Positions 7,387 through 17,400 of a stretch of 64,000 bases of DNA are shown in pieces. The stretch comes from Polyangium spumosum (lineage in GTDB: Bacteria; Myxococcota_A; Polyangia; Polyangiales; Polyangiaceae), in NCBI RefSeq assembly GCF_009649845.1, contig NZ_WJIE01000012.1, forward strand, positions 1 through 64,000, written 5' to 3'. A program made the position numbers and the translations under genes. Position 1 is the stretch's first letter, and every line of letters begins with the position of its first letter. Under the pieces are notes generated by a model. It saw only the letters and a list, made by a program, of their open reading frames with translations. It had not been told where the DNA came from and ran no database searches.

Positions 7387-10300
7387 TTATCTCCTCTTCG
7401 GCAGCAACTCCGCGGCCAGGGCGGCCGCCCATGCCTTCGTCTCGGGGCTGAGCCCCTCCGGTAGGCTGTTCAATGCCGATGAGATGACTGCCAGACTTCT
7501 GGCGTACTCCTTCGAGAAGTTCCACGCACTCGGATCCTTGGGCATGTACGGCGTGCCGGAGTACTGCACGTTATCTGCTAGGGTCGCATAGCTCGCGGGC
7601 GTAGCCCCCGCATTGGCCAGTTCCCGGCCAAGCTGCGGCCATGGCGCCACGGTGTCCGTCCGTCCGATGCCATACGCTACGTCGAGCTGTGCCGCGATGG
7701 ACTGGCGGATGTCCGCGAAGTGAGGAACTGGAGTGGGTTGTGGTCCTCCTCCGGGTTTGTTTATCCTTGGCTCGACAAGAATTGTAACCCCCATCTTCCT
7801 GAGCGCTCTTCGTTGTTCGTCTTGTGGTTGAAACGATAGATAATTGTGGTGCGGGACGTTCGGGTTCGGTTGCTTCACTGTAGGCTTCCGGCCATAGGAC
7901 GTCTCCATGCCTGTCTGGGCGACGAGCAGGAGAGCATTGCGCACAGGAAGCCCGCGCTTCACGAGCTCGTCCACGGCATAGAGGAAGTACTTGACCGCGA
8001 ACTGGCGCTGTTCCGCGGTCAGATCCTTAGCGCCAGGCTTGTCTGCGGCGATCTTGATCGCTCCCTGCTCCGCCGCCTTGAGCAGTTCCTCCGGCACGCG
8101 TCCCTTCTGCTCCGCCTTCGTCTGCTGGGCCTTCTCTTGGGGGGGCGGTGAGGGAACTGGGGCCTCATCTGGAGGCGGGAGCTCTACGTCCTCATCCGGC
8201 CGCCGCGCCCTCCCAGGACCTGAGCCTTCTGCACCCGAACCCCCCGGGCCATAACCACCCGTGCCTTCGTCGCCGTGTGGTATTGCCTGGGTACCCGTGG
8301 GATCGAGTAGCCGGATGGGGTTACACAACGCATATTGATAGAGGTTCGGCCCATCCACCATCCCCGCCGGATCCGCGCTCGTCCACCGCCCGAGCCACGG
8401 CGCGTAGTACCTCGCCCCGTGGTAGTAGAGCCCCGTCTCCTCGTCCCGTTCCTTGCCCGTGTACCGATACCGCTTCGCGCTCACCTCCACACCGGCCGCC
8501 GCGTGGAAAGCCGTCGTCCCGAAGGGGTGGTATTCCTCGTAGGAGATGACCAGGCCAGCCTCGTCGAGCTCGAGCGCAGCCGAGCCGAGGTGGTTGCCGA
8601 GTTGGTAGCGCACGCGCGGCGCCACGACGAGGTTCGGCACGGAGACGTCTACGGTCTTCGTCTCGGCCAGGACGACGCGCTGGGCCCCGTCCATCACGTG
8701 GAGCGTCTCGCGCTCGAGGACCAGCGAGCCCGCCTCGCTTCTGCGGTAGATCTCGAAGCCTCCGAGGTAGATCCGCTCCTCGACGATCCCGTTGTGCTCC
8801 CAGACCTTCCGGACGCGCTGCCCGACGGCGTCGTACGTGAAGTACACCTTGCCGCCGCCGCCCTTGTCGACCTCGCGCTTCTGGTCCTTGAAGTCCCACC
8901 TGATGAGCTGCAGGTGAGGCATCAACGTCATGTTGCCGTGGGCGTCGTGGCCGTACTTCGCCGAGAAGTTTCCGTCCGCGTCACCAGGTAGGCTCGTGCG
9001 GAGCAGCCGGTTGTTCTCCTGCGCGACGTCGTAGCGGCGTGTCCAGCTCCCCGCGAGGCCCACGACCTCGTGGATCATCTTCTCGATATTGCCGACCGCA
9101 TCGTACTTGTAGCGCTCGGTGTAGTTCCGAAGCGCCTGCGGGTCGTTCGGGTGCGGCACGTTGAGCAGCGGGAAGCCGCCCTCGTCCTGCTGTTTGTCCG
9201 CGTTCTGCCCCGCGTGCTCGCGGCCTGTCGCCTCGATCAGCCTGTACAAGGCATCGTACTCGTACTTCCAGACCGGCTCGACAGGCCCGTTGTTGAAGAC
9301 CGTCTTCTGCGCGAGATCCGCGATCTCGACGATATTGCCGATGGGGTCGTAGGTGTAGCGAAGGTCTTGTAAAAGCGCCCCGTCCGAGGGCCTGGTCGTC
9401 TTGATCCGCGTCAGCCGGAACGTGAATGGATCGTAGCTGTACTCGGTGACGACGCCGTTCCCGTAGACAATCGTCTCCCGCTGCCCCTTCGCGTCGTAAT
9501 CGATGTCATCGACGAACGTCGTCCAGTTGAGCGCCCCGCGCAGCCGCACTTCTACCTGCTCGAGGAGGCCGGCTTCGTTGTACTTCGGCCTGGCCTCGCT
9601 CTGGTCGGGCGTGGTGAGGCTCGTAGGCCTGTTGAGCGCGTCGTATTGTGTCTTCTGGACGAACGTCTCCGCCTCGAGCACCGGCGAGGCCGACCAGTCG
9701 ATGTCGCCCTTGTAGTTCTTGGCGAGCTGCCTGTGCACCTCGAGCGGGTTGCCCTTGAAGTCGTAGGCCGCGTGCGTGACGAGGCCGGCGCCGTCCCTGA
9801 CCTGGTACACCTTCCCGCGCAGGTTCGCGGCCTGCGCGTTCGGGTGCCCTTCGCCGTAGCTCGTCTTCTCCGCGAGGATCTCCGCGCCCGCGTCCTTCTG
9901 CACCCAGAGCTCTGTGCGCCGGTGAAGTGCATCGTAGACCGAACGGATGACATGCCCGCGGCTGTCCCAGCTCCGGATCGGGTTGCCGAGCACGTTGTAG
10001 AAGGTCCACCACTCGCCCGCGTCGATGCTCTTCTGGCTGAGCGGCCGGCCCAGCATGTCGAAGAGCTGCGCCATCGCCGTGTTGCCTCGGGCGTCGATGA
10101 CGGCGAGCGGGTTGCCCTCGATGTCGAGCGTCGTCGCGGTCGTGTACTTCCCCGCTGCCCCGTTGTCCTCGGCTTTCAAGACCGGCCGGCCCAGGACATC
10201 CAGGTGAAGCGCCGCCGGGGTGCCGGCGTGCTTCGCGGCGAGCAGTGCAGCGCGCTGCTCCTGGGGTGAGGGCAAGGGCGAGGCGCCAGCCTGCCGGGCC

Positions 10301-13300
10301 GCGCACCACGCGCTCTCCAGCACCGTGTCGTTCTCGTCCCAGCTTGTCTGCTTCCAGGGCGTGAACTCCACACGGGAGAACGTGCCGTTGGGGTGATCGG
10401 TCCTGACGAGTCGCCCGAGGGGGTCGTACCGGAGGATGGGCGTCACGCCCCACTCGACGAGCTCCTTCTCGTCCTCGTACTCGTGCGTCGCGCTGAAGAA
10501 GGGCTCGTACTTCTTGACCGCGTTGCCCTTGTTGTCGAACACGGTTCGTCCCGTCCCTACCCAGCGGACGGTCGTGTTGTCGAGGACGAGCTGCCCCTGC
10601 GCGTCCTTGACCAGGATGCCGTTCTGGTCCCACTTCGGTGCGGGCCCGGCCTCGGCGCGGACCTTCTTCATGACCTCGCGCCCGAGCCCGTCGAGGTACG
10701 TGTAGCTATTCTGCCAGGGCGTAGCGGCGTCCCCGTGCCGCTCGCGCGCCGCGGCGTGGACGACGTTCGGCTTCTTGTCCTTCCACCAGCGCTCGAGATC
10801 GTACTCGAACGTGGTGGTCGGCTCCGCGAGCGTGTCTCCCTCCGCCGCGCCGGCCTTGCCCATGACCGCCGTGGCCACGACCAGCCCGAGCTCGTCGAGC
10901 TCTACCGCGGTGCGGTTCTTGTTTGGGTCGGTGACCAGGACTGGGGACATCGTGCGGTAGTTGTTCTCCGCCGTGATCTCGTTGCCCAGGGAATCAACAA
11001 CCGAGACCACGAGCAGGTTGTGGCTGTCGTAGCCGATCTCCGTGGTTTGTCCCAGGGGGTCTCTGACCTCGATGGGCAAGTAGAACCTGGTCGGATCAAA
11101 GGTCTCCCGTCCACTCCGGATCCAGAACAAGCTGTCTTGCTCGACGTACCCGCCCTCGACGAGGAGCTGCGGCGTGACGCGCGAGCCGTACGCCTTGGCT
11201 AGCAGCCCCGGCGTGAAGGCGAGCGCGTAGGTCTCGTAGGGCAGCGCGAGCCCGTCCACGGCCCCGAGAGGCAGCGGGCCGGCCAGGGCCGAGCTGTCCC
11301 AGTAGAGGTGCCGCACGTGCTCGACGAGGCGCTTCTGGAGGCTGCCATCGGGGGTGGCCTCGTAGGGGATGGCCGCCGCGTTGTTCACCGAGGCGAGGAC
11401 GTCGGCGAACGGCAGGCACGCGCTCTGCGCCTTCGGCAGGCCCGTGAGCTCGTACGCCCGGGTCTCGACGGGCACCCCGAGGCGGTAGAAGCCCGACTGG
11501 GCGGGCCTGTTCGCCACCGTGGCCTCGGTGATCGTGGCGAGCAGGCCCTGCTCGGGCAGCTCCATGTTCCGTCGCGCGTATGCGACCGTCCCCGAGCGCG
11601 TCACGTGTCCGAAGGCGTCCACCTCGAGCGCCAGGGTATGGACTACGCGCGTATCCTTTGGATCCCGCTCGTAGTGGGCTTCGAGCTTCTCCCGGACGTA
11701 GGGGAAGAAGACCGCATGCGCCTTGTCCGTGGCAGGCTGCAACTTGCGGATCTCGTGACTGGCCGAGGTGACGAGGTACGGGTGATGTTGCTGCGGTGAG
11801 CCGTCGAGCCCGTAGATCTCCTGCCGCAACATCTGCCCCTTGAGGGCCCGCGCCGCCTCCCGTGCCTCCCTCGGGCTCATGCCTTGGGGAAGAACAGCGT
11901 CGGGAAGTACAGGCGCCTGGGCGTCGAGCGCGTAGTACTCCCTCGCGAACTGCTTCTCGATCTTGTCCTTCTCGAAGAAGGCGCCCGTGTGGAACCACGT
12001 CTTCGTAAGGACCGGCGGGAGGTGGAACTCGTTCTCGGAGAACGATTCAGCATCCCATTGTTCTACACGGCCGAACCCCCTGAACTCCTTCTCCGCGCTG
12101 TCGTAGTAGCCGTGGTGGTAATTGTATGTACGGACGAACTTCGTGCCGCTCACGGCGTCGTGGGTCTCGACGCGGGCGAGTACATGCACCGGGAAGGGTA
12201 GTCGCGAGACCCAGGGCGTCCCGTTCTTCAAGTCCTCCAAGTAGAACTTCGTCGAGGGCGCGTACTCGAGCTTCATCTCCGCCCCGAGGTTATTCTTCAC
12301 GGAGGTGAGCAAGTACGGCTTCTTCGAGCCCAAGAGATCGATGTACCGCATCGGCGGCTGCGCCACGCCCTTCCAGGGCGAGGACCAGACGATGCAGGCC
12401 GTCCCCGTGCCCAGGAAGTCGAGCACCGAGATCGGCGACCCGAGGTCGGCCGTGGGGAATCCGGGTAGCTTCTCGACCTTGCTCCAGCTATTGCCCGCCT
12501 GGTTGAAGGCGATCTGGATCCCGTCTGCGCCGATGTAGAGGATGTCGGTCGTGCCCGAGCCGTCGATGTCCGCGAGCCGGATGCGCCGAGGATCGAAGCG
12601 GAGCGGGTCATCGAACCGCGGCGCGTTGCTCATCTCCACCTTGGGCCCCAGCCGCCCGAGCCCACGGTTTGGCCAGTAGCAGATGCTGCCGTTCTTGATC
12701 CGCACGATGTCGGGCATGCCGTCGCCGGTCATGTCCGCGACGAAGACAATCCCTCGGTTGTCCCGGTACACTTCCGTCGGCGCCAGGTCCTCGTCGAAGA
12801 CCATCGGCAGATTCCGCGGCGGCCCCCAGCCCTTCTTGCCGAGCGAGGGGAACCAGATGTGTACGTGCCCGCTCGTGAAGATGATGTCCTGCTGGCCGTC
12901 GCCGGTGATGTCGATGAAGCGCACGCCCGGGTCGTTCCAGGGGATGTTCGGGTGCGAGGAGAAGGGCATGAACGGGCCCCATTCGCCATCCTCGGTGCGC
13001 TCGTGAATCCCTGAGCCGGTCCTGTTGAAGAACACGAGGCTCGGGCGGCCTTCGTGCTCCAGATCCAGAAGCTCCGTGCGGCCCATGGTGGGTGCAAGGG
13101 CATTGGGACGGCGCATGAGCTGCCTGGCCGGCGCGAGCTCTGCATCGCCCAGGTTCTGCTTGTAGAACAAGCCCTCGCCGTGCTGGACAAGGACACCGGG
13201 CAGCCCCTCGCCTTCGAGGTCAACCCACCGCGCGCGCTTGCCGTCGACGTTGCCGAAGTCGGCAGTGTACTCCGGGTCGACCGCCTGTACCTCGGTGCGG

Positions 13301-14403
13301 AGCTCGGGCAGGGAGTAGCCGAGCTCGAGCGGTGGCAGCGACTTCTTCGTGTAGCCGCCATTCTTCTGGATGTACCCCGACTGCGTCACCGCGACGAGCT
13401 GCGACAGCGTCGGCGCCTCGGCATAGGCGAAGTCCGTCGAGCGCACGAGCACCGGCTCCGCGCCGAGCTCGGCGAAGTAGTGGAAGACCAGGACGCGCCG
13501 GCAGAGGCGGTAGGTGCGGACCTCGAAGGTGGCCCTGTAGCTCGAGAACGGGTCTTTTCGGCAGGGCCACGGCTTCCCCTCGTCCGGTGTTGGGGCCTCG
13601 GCGTCGTGCTCGCCGTAGTCGAAGACCACCTGGAAGTAGAAGTCGTCGGCCTCGCTGGGCTTCTTGTTCCCATACCGAATGCGCTTCAAGTAGCTGTTGG
13701 AGAAGAGCTTGGGATCCTCGTGCCGGTGCTTCTCGTGTAGAGACTTCGGCACGCTCGCCAGGTCTTCGACCTTGTATTCGTACTGGACGACGTTTCCCCG
13801 CGCGTCCTCGGTGCGCTCGAGGAGCCAGGTGAAGATCCGGTCGGGGTACAACGCATCGGCAACCCGGGCAGTCTTCGACTTGCCGTAGATGTGCCGGATG
13901 TTGTCTTTGGTCGTCACCTGCCAGTAATGGGCGCCCGCCTCGGTGATGCGCTCGACGCGGGCGAAGGCCCCCTCGACGCGAGGCTGATAGCGCTGGATCC
14001 TCCGGCCCTGCTCGGTAGTGATCAGCTTCTCCCCATCCGGACCGAGCACAGGAACAAGGTCCTCGGCGCCGGAGAGGATGAACGTGTCCGTGTCCCAATG
14101 GTCGGTGTATTCGGGCAGGCCCTTGTCCGTCTTGCGGGTGATGGCCGGGACCGACAGGTGCCAGCCGACGCCGAAGGGGCCATTCCCGGTCCCCGAGTCG
14201 TAGGTGAGCGCGAGCTCGGGCGTGAGGCCCCTGCAAGGCGTCGTCGCGATCGGGACGTTGAACGTGCCCGTGCCCATGGCGACGTTCGCGTTGAACTTCT
14301 CCCCGAGCCCGCGCACCGCACCGCCGCCCTTGGGCAGGGAGGGGTCGGGCGCCTTCACCGTCGGCCTGGGGATGACCGAGGACCGCTTCGGCACGCCCTC
14401 CAT
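7387..14403 (-). CDS. Fused TcB-TcC (SpvB/RHS) component of a Tc toxin complex
   Basis: This protein of 2338 residues starts at ATG 14403, 2 bp after the tcA stop, with AGGGGG upstream. Residues 1-330 form the SpvB domain (GTFNVPIATTPCRGLTPELAL, GPFGVGWHLSVPAITRKTDKG). Next come FG-GAP/VCBS-like repeats (DITGDGQQDIIF, DMTGDGMPDIV, DIDGSGTTDILYIG) and TcdB middle regions. Tens of RHS/YD repeats then lead to the conserved RHS end near residues 2000-2040 (RYYAPWLGRWTSADP, NLYQYALCNP, LLDPTG). In the known complex, TcB and TcC form a hollow cocoon holding a cleaved C-terminal effector. Here the variable C-terminus is about 300 residues: a Pro/Gly linker, then a helical domain containing LLLVAQTGMETSYGR and HHNYLSFQ. 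This resembles the FlgJ/GH73 lysozyme-like fold, with Glu2167 as candidate catalytic residue. The effector call is inference. Confidence 0.93.
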   Translation of the reverse strand: MEGVPKRSSVIPRPTVKAPDPSLPKGGGAVRGLGEKFNANVAMGTGTFNVPIATTPCRGLTPELALTYDSGTGNGPFGVGWHLSVPAITRKTDKGLPEYTDHWDTDTFILSGAEDLVPVLGPDGEKLITTEQGRRIQRYQPRVEGAFARVERITEAGAHYWQVTTKDNIRHIYGKSKTARVADALYPDRIFTWLLERTEDARGNVVQYEYKVEDLASVPKSLHEKHRHEDPKLFSNSYLKRIRYGNKKPSEADDFYFQVVFDYGEHDAEAPTPDEGKPWPCRKDPFSSYRATFEVRTYRLCRRVLVFHYFAELGAEPVLVRSTDFAYAEAPTLSQLVAVTQSGYIQKNGGYTKKSLPPLELGYSLPELRTEVQAVDPEYTADFGNVDGKRARWVDLEGEGLPGVLVQHGEGLFYKQNLGDAELAPARQLMRRPNALAPTMGRTELLDLEHEGRPSLVFFNRTGSGIHERTEDGEWGPFMPFSSHPNIPWNDPGVRFIDITGDGQQDIIFTSGHVHIWFPSLGKKGWGPPRNLPMVFDEDLAPTEVYRDNRGIVFVADMTGDGMPDIVRIKNGSICYWPNRGLGRLGPKVEMSNAPRFDDPLRFDPRRIRLADIDGSGTTDILYIGADGIQIAFNQAGNSWSKVEKLPGFPTADLGSPISVLDFLGTGTACIVWSSPWKGVAQPPMRYIDLLGSKKPYLLTSVKNNLGAEMKLEYAPSTKFYLEDLKNGTPWVSRLPFPVHVLARVETHDAVSGTKFVRTYNYHHGYYDSAEKEFRGFGRVEQWDAESFSENEFHLPPVLTKTWFHTGAFFEKDKIEKQFAREYYALDAQAPVLPDAVLPQGMSPREAREAARALKGQMLRQEIYGLDGSPQQHHPYLVTSASHEIRKLQPATDKAHAVFFPYVREKLEAHYERDPKDTRVVHTLALEVDAFGHVTRSGTVAYARRNMELPEQGLLATITEATVANRPAQSGFYRLGVPVETRAYELTGLPKAQSACLPFADVLASVNNAAAIPYEATPDGSLQKRLVEHVRHLYWDSSALAGPLPLGAVDGLALPYETYALAFTPGLLAKAYGSRVTPQLLVEGGYVEQDSLFWIRSGRETFDPTRFYLPIEVRDPLGQTTEIGYDSHNLLVVSVVDSLGNEITAENNYRTMSPVLVTDPNKNRTAVELDELGLVVATAVMGKAGAAEGDTLAEPTTTFEYDLERWWKDKKPNVVHAAARERHGDAATPWQNSYTYLDGLGREVMKKVRAEAGPAPKWDQNGILVKDAQGQLVLDNTTVRWVGTGRTVFDNKGNAVKKYEPFFSATHEYEDEKELVEWGVTPILRYDPLGRLVRTDHPNGTFSRVEFTPWKQTSWDENDTVLESAWCAARQAGASPLPSPQEQRAALLAAKHAGTPAALHLDVLGRPVLKAEDNGAAGKYTTATTLDIEGNPLAVIDARGNTAMAQLFDMLGRPLSQKSIDAGEWWTFYNVLGNPIRSWDSRGHVIRSVYDALHRRTELWVQKDAGAEILAEKTSYGEGHPNAQAANLRGKVYQVRDGAGLVTHAAYDFKGNPLEVHRQLAKNYKGDIDWSASPVLEAETFVQKTQYDALNRPTSLTTPDQSEARPKYNEAGLLEQVEVRLRGALNWTTFVDDIDYDAKGQRETIVYGNGVVTEYSYDPFTFRLTRIKTTRPSDGALLQDLRYTYDPIGNIVEIADLAQKTVFNNGPVEPVWKYEYDALYRLIEATGREHAGQNADKQQDEGGFPLLNVPHPNDPQALRNYTERYKYDAVGNIEKMIHEVVGLAGSWTRRYDVAQENNRLLRTSLPGDADGNFSAKYGHDAHGNMTLMPHLQLIRWDFKDQKREVDKGGGGKVYFTYDAVGQRVRKVWEHNGIVEERIYLGGFEIYRRSEAGSLVLERETLHVMDGAQRVVLAETKTVDVSVPNLVVAPRVRYQLGNHLGSAALELDEAGLVISYEEYHPFGTTAFHAAAGVEVSAKRYRYTGKERDEETGLYYHGARYYAPWLGRWTSADPAGMVDGPNLYQYALCNPIRLLDPTGTQAIPHGDEGTGGYGPGGSGAEGSGPGRARRPDEDVELPPPDEAPVPSPPPQEKAQQTKAEQKGRVPEELLKAAEQGAIKIAADKPGAKDLTAEQRQFAVKYFLYAVDELVKRGLPVRNALLLVAQTGMETSYGRKPTVKQPNPNVPHHNYLSFQPQDEQRRALRKMGVTILVEPRINKPGGGPQPTPVPHFADIRQSIAAQLDVAYGIGRTDTVAPWPQLGRELANAGATPASYATLADNVQYSGTPYMPKDPSAWNFSKEYARSLAVISSALNSLPEGLSPETKAWAAALAAELLPKRR

Positions 14404-14405
14404 GG

Positions 14406-17400
14406 TCAGGCCCCCTGCCGCGTGAAGTCGCAGAGGATCCAGATGTTGTCGAGGCCGTCGCCCACGGGACCCGTAGCCGCGAGCGTCCACGCTCCCGTAG
14501 CCCAGGATGTTCCGGCGGCAGGCGTCATCGTCGGGCTCACGGCGAGGCTGTCGAGCGCGCCGGGGCCCTTCGCGAGCGTGGTCTGCATGGAGGCAGCCGA
14601 GGGCGGCGTGACGTTCACCGCGAGAGGCGTGCCCCCGAAGTACGCTGTGGGGTCTTTCCAGGCGGCGAATAGCATCACGGAGTTGATCTTCGGGGCGCCG
14701 CCGTTGCGGCACCTTGGAAAGACGCTCTTCTCGAGCGGCAGCACCAGCGTCTGTGCTGCGCCGACATCCGGCGTGAAGAAGTGGCGCCACTCCGTCGGGA
14801 ACTCGTCCTTCAACGAGAACAAGCGCAGGCCGGAGAGGAGCAGCGCGGCGTTCTTCTGCGCTTCGATTTTCAATGAGTCTCCGCCGTCGATCGCCGTGTA
14901 GCGGACGTGGAGAACAACGTCGCTCAATGCGTCGAGGTCGGTATTGTTGGCAGAGAGCTCGAGCTTCCACGTGCCGATCGCGCCCGCACCCTCGAAGGGC
15001 AGATACCGCTCGTCGCGCAGAGACAGCTCGAAGACTCCCGCGTCGTTCTGCGCGCCGCTGATGGCGAGCGAGATCGGGGCGACGTACGGCGTGGTGAACC
15101 GGCCATCGTTCACCTTCTCGGCGTAGCCCCCGGTAAGGTCGGTGCTCTTCCGGACGCGGCTCTTCACCAGCGTGAGCGTGGCGTTGAGCGTGCCGTAGGC
15201 ATCCGTCACGCACGGGATGGAGAGGCTGACCGTCTTGATCCGGCGCAGGTAGTGCCCCGGGAAGTCGAGGTCGAACTCGAGCTCGGGCACGTCGAATTCG
15301 CAGACACCCTTCTGCTTCAGCTCGAGGAGCTTCTGCGGGGCGAGCTGCGCGAGGGAGATGTGCTTCGTGATCTCGTGCTCGCGCTTGTTCTTGTCGAGGT
15401 ACGCAGCCTCCATCTGCCGGAGCTGCTGCAACAGCTTCTCCCCTGCGAGCAGGCCGTTTCTCGTGTTGTCCCAGTGCGTGAGTGAGACGTCCGGCGGGTC
15501 CTGCGCGAGCTCGTGCTCGAATGCCTTTGCGGCTCGCCTCGCCATGCCGAGGGCGAGCTTGTAGGCGTCGAAGTACACCGTCGACACCTCATTGACCGTC
15601 CAGGAGTAGAGCGCCTCGTTGGTGAACTTTTCGCGCAGCGTCGCCTCGACGACCTTGGCGTTCTCCACCATGAGGTCGTGGTTCTCGAGGTCCTTCTCCG
15701 CGAGCGCCAGCCTGATCTCGGCGGCCAAGATCTGCTTGTCGAGCTGCTCGATCTCCTTGGAGGCGATCCTCTCCTGGAGCTTCCAGTCCTCGGCGCGGCG
15801 GGTGTAGTAGCCCATTGTCGCGCTCATCGCGGCGCCGTCGCGCATCAACGACGCCACCACGCCGAGGGCGTTGCCAAACGACTCACCGGACTTCGCCGCG
15901 TTCTCGCCCCCGTAAACGACCAATGCCGCCGGGCTGGCGACACCAGCGCCTCCCGTGATTGTAGTCGGAAGAAGGTAGGCCCCTGCCGACTCGGTGTGCG
16001 TAGCCTGGATGAGGGCCTGGGTGACGGCGGCGGCGCCTGACAGCATCATCGCCTGCTCTTCGTAGGAGTTCATGAATGGCAGGCCCTTGTAGTGCTGGTA
16101 TCGGACCGCGGCGGCCTCCCGAGCTTTCTTCAGGCCCGCGAGCGTCTGCTTCGCCTCGTCAATCTGCCGCTTCTTCACCTCGCGGGTGGCGGTGAGGACT
16201 GCCGCCTCGTGCGTCGCACGCAGCAGGGTCAGCTTCTCCGCGTCCTTCTTCTCGAGCGCGGAGAGCAGGGCCGCGCCCAGGGCGATCACGCCGCCGCAGA
16301 ACTCCATCGCCTTGGCATGCAGAACCCCGAAGCGGTAGTGGGGCATCGGCACGACCTCGCTGACGTCCTTCCAATCAACGCCCATCGCCGCGGCCTTCAC
16401 GAGCAACGCCGGGTCGATCGGCGGCGCGAAGAGCGGGAGCGGCCGTGCCTGGCCCTCGATGTTGAGCCCGTGCCTGACCTTGAAGAGCCGGTCCGCGACG
16501 AGATCCCAGTACCCGAGGAGCTTGTCGTTCGACGGGATCGCGAAGTGGGCCGTGTCGATGAGGGGAACATCCCCGGCGCCGTTGAGCTCGGGCACGAGGT
16601 TCTCGAGGTCGGCGAGCGGGACGGAGGCAAGGAGCTCTGCGTATGTCTTCGGAGCAGCCTCGGGCTGCTTGCTCAGATCGGGCTTCGGGCCGAGGATGTC
16701 CGCGGCGAGGATGTAGAGCCCCGTCGCCTCGTTGATCGCCTCGCGCGTGTCCTGGGAGAACAAGTAGTCGCCCCACGCGATCAAGTTGTCGATGTACTTC
16801 ATCACGACGGCCCGCTGGTACGCGATTGGCCGCATGCGTGCGATGAGGTGGGGATTGAAGGGCTCTTCGCGCCAGGCTTTGATCTGCGCAGCGAGCTCCC
16901 CGAGGGCTTCTTCATCTCCCGCCGCGAGCGCCGCGAGCTCGGCCGCGAGCGCCTTCGGGTCGGCCTTCTCGCGGAGAGGTTTCACCTTCCAGAACCGCTC
17001 CGGCCCGCCCGTGCCCGGGGTGAGGTCGAAGATGCGATGAAACCAGCGCTGGGCCTCCTCGTGCCTGTGGTTCTTCATCAGCATGCAGGCAATGAGGAAG
17101 GGCGCGTGGAAGAAGACCTCCCAGTTGTATTGGCTGTAGGCACCCGCCAGGGAGAAGTCGATATCATCGACCGGATACGGCTTCTTCACCACGGAGAGCG
17201 CCGGCTTGTAGGTCTTCTGGAAGTAGACGTCGCTCCGGAGCTGGATGGCAGAGCCGTCCGCCGGCCAGCGGAAGAGACCGTCGAGGCCGTCGCCGTCGAG
17301 GGCCTCGAGCATGGCGCAGGCGTGCGGGTGGTAGAACGTCTCGATTCGGACCTGGCGCGGGTCGAGCTCGATCGAGATATTGGGGATGTAGAACGGCCCT

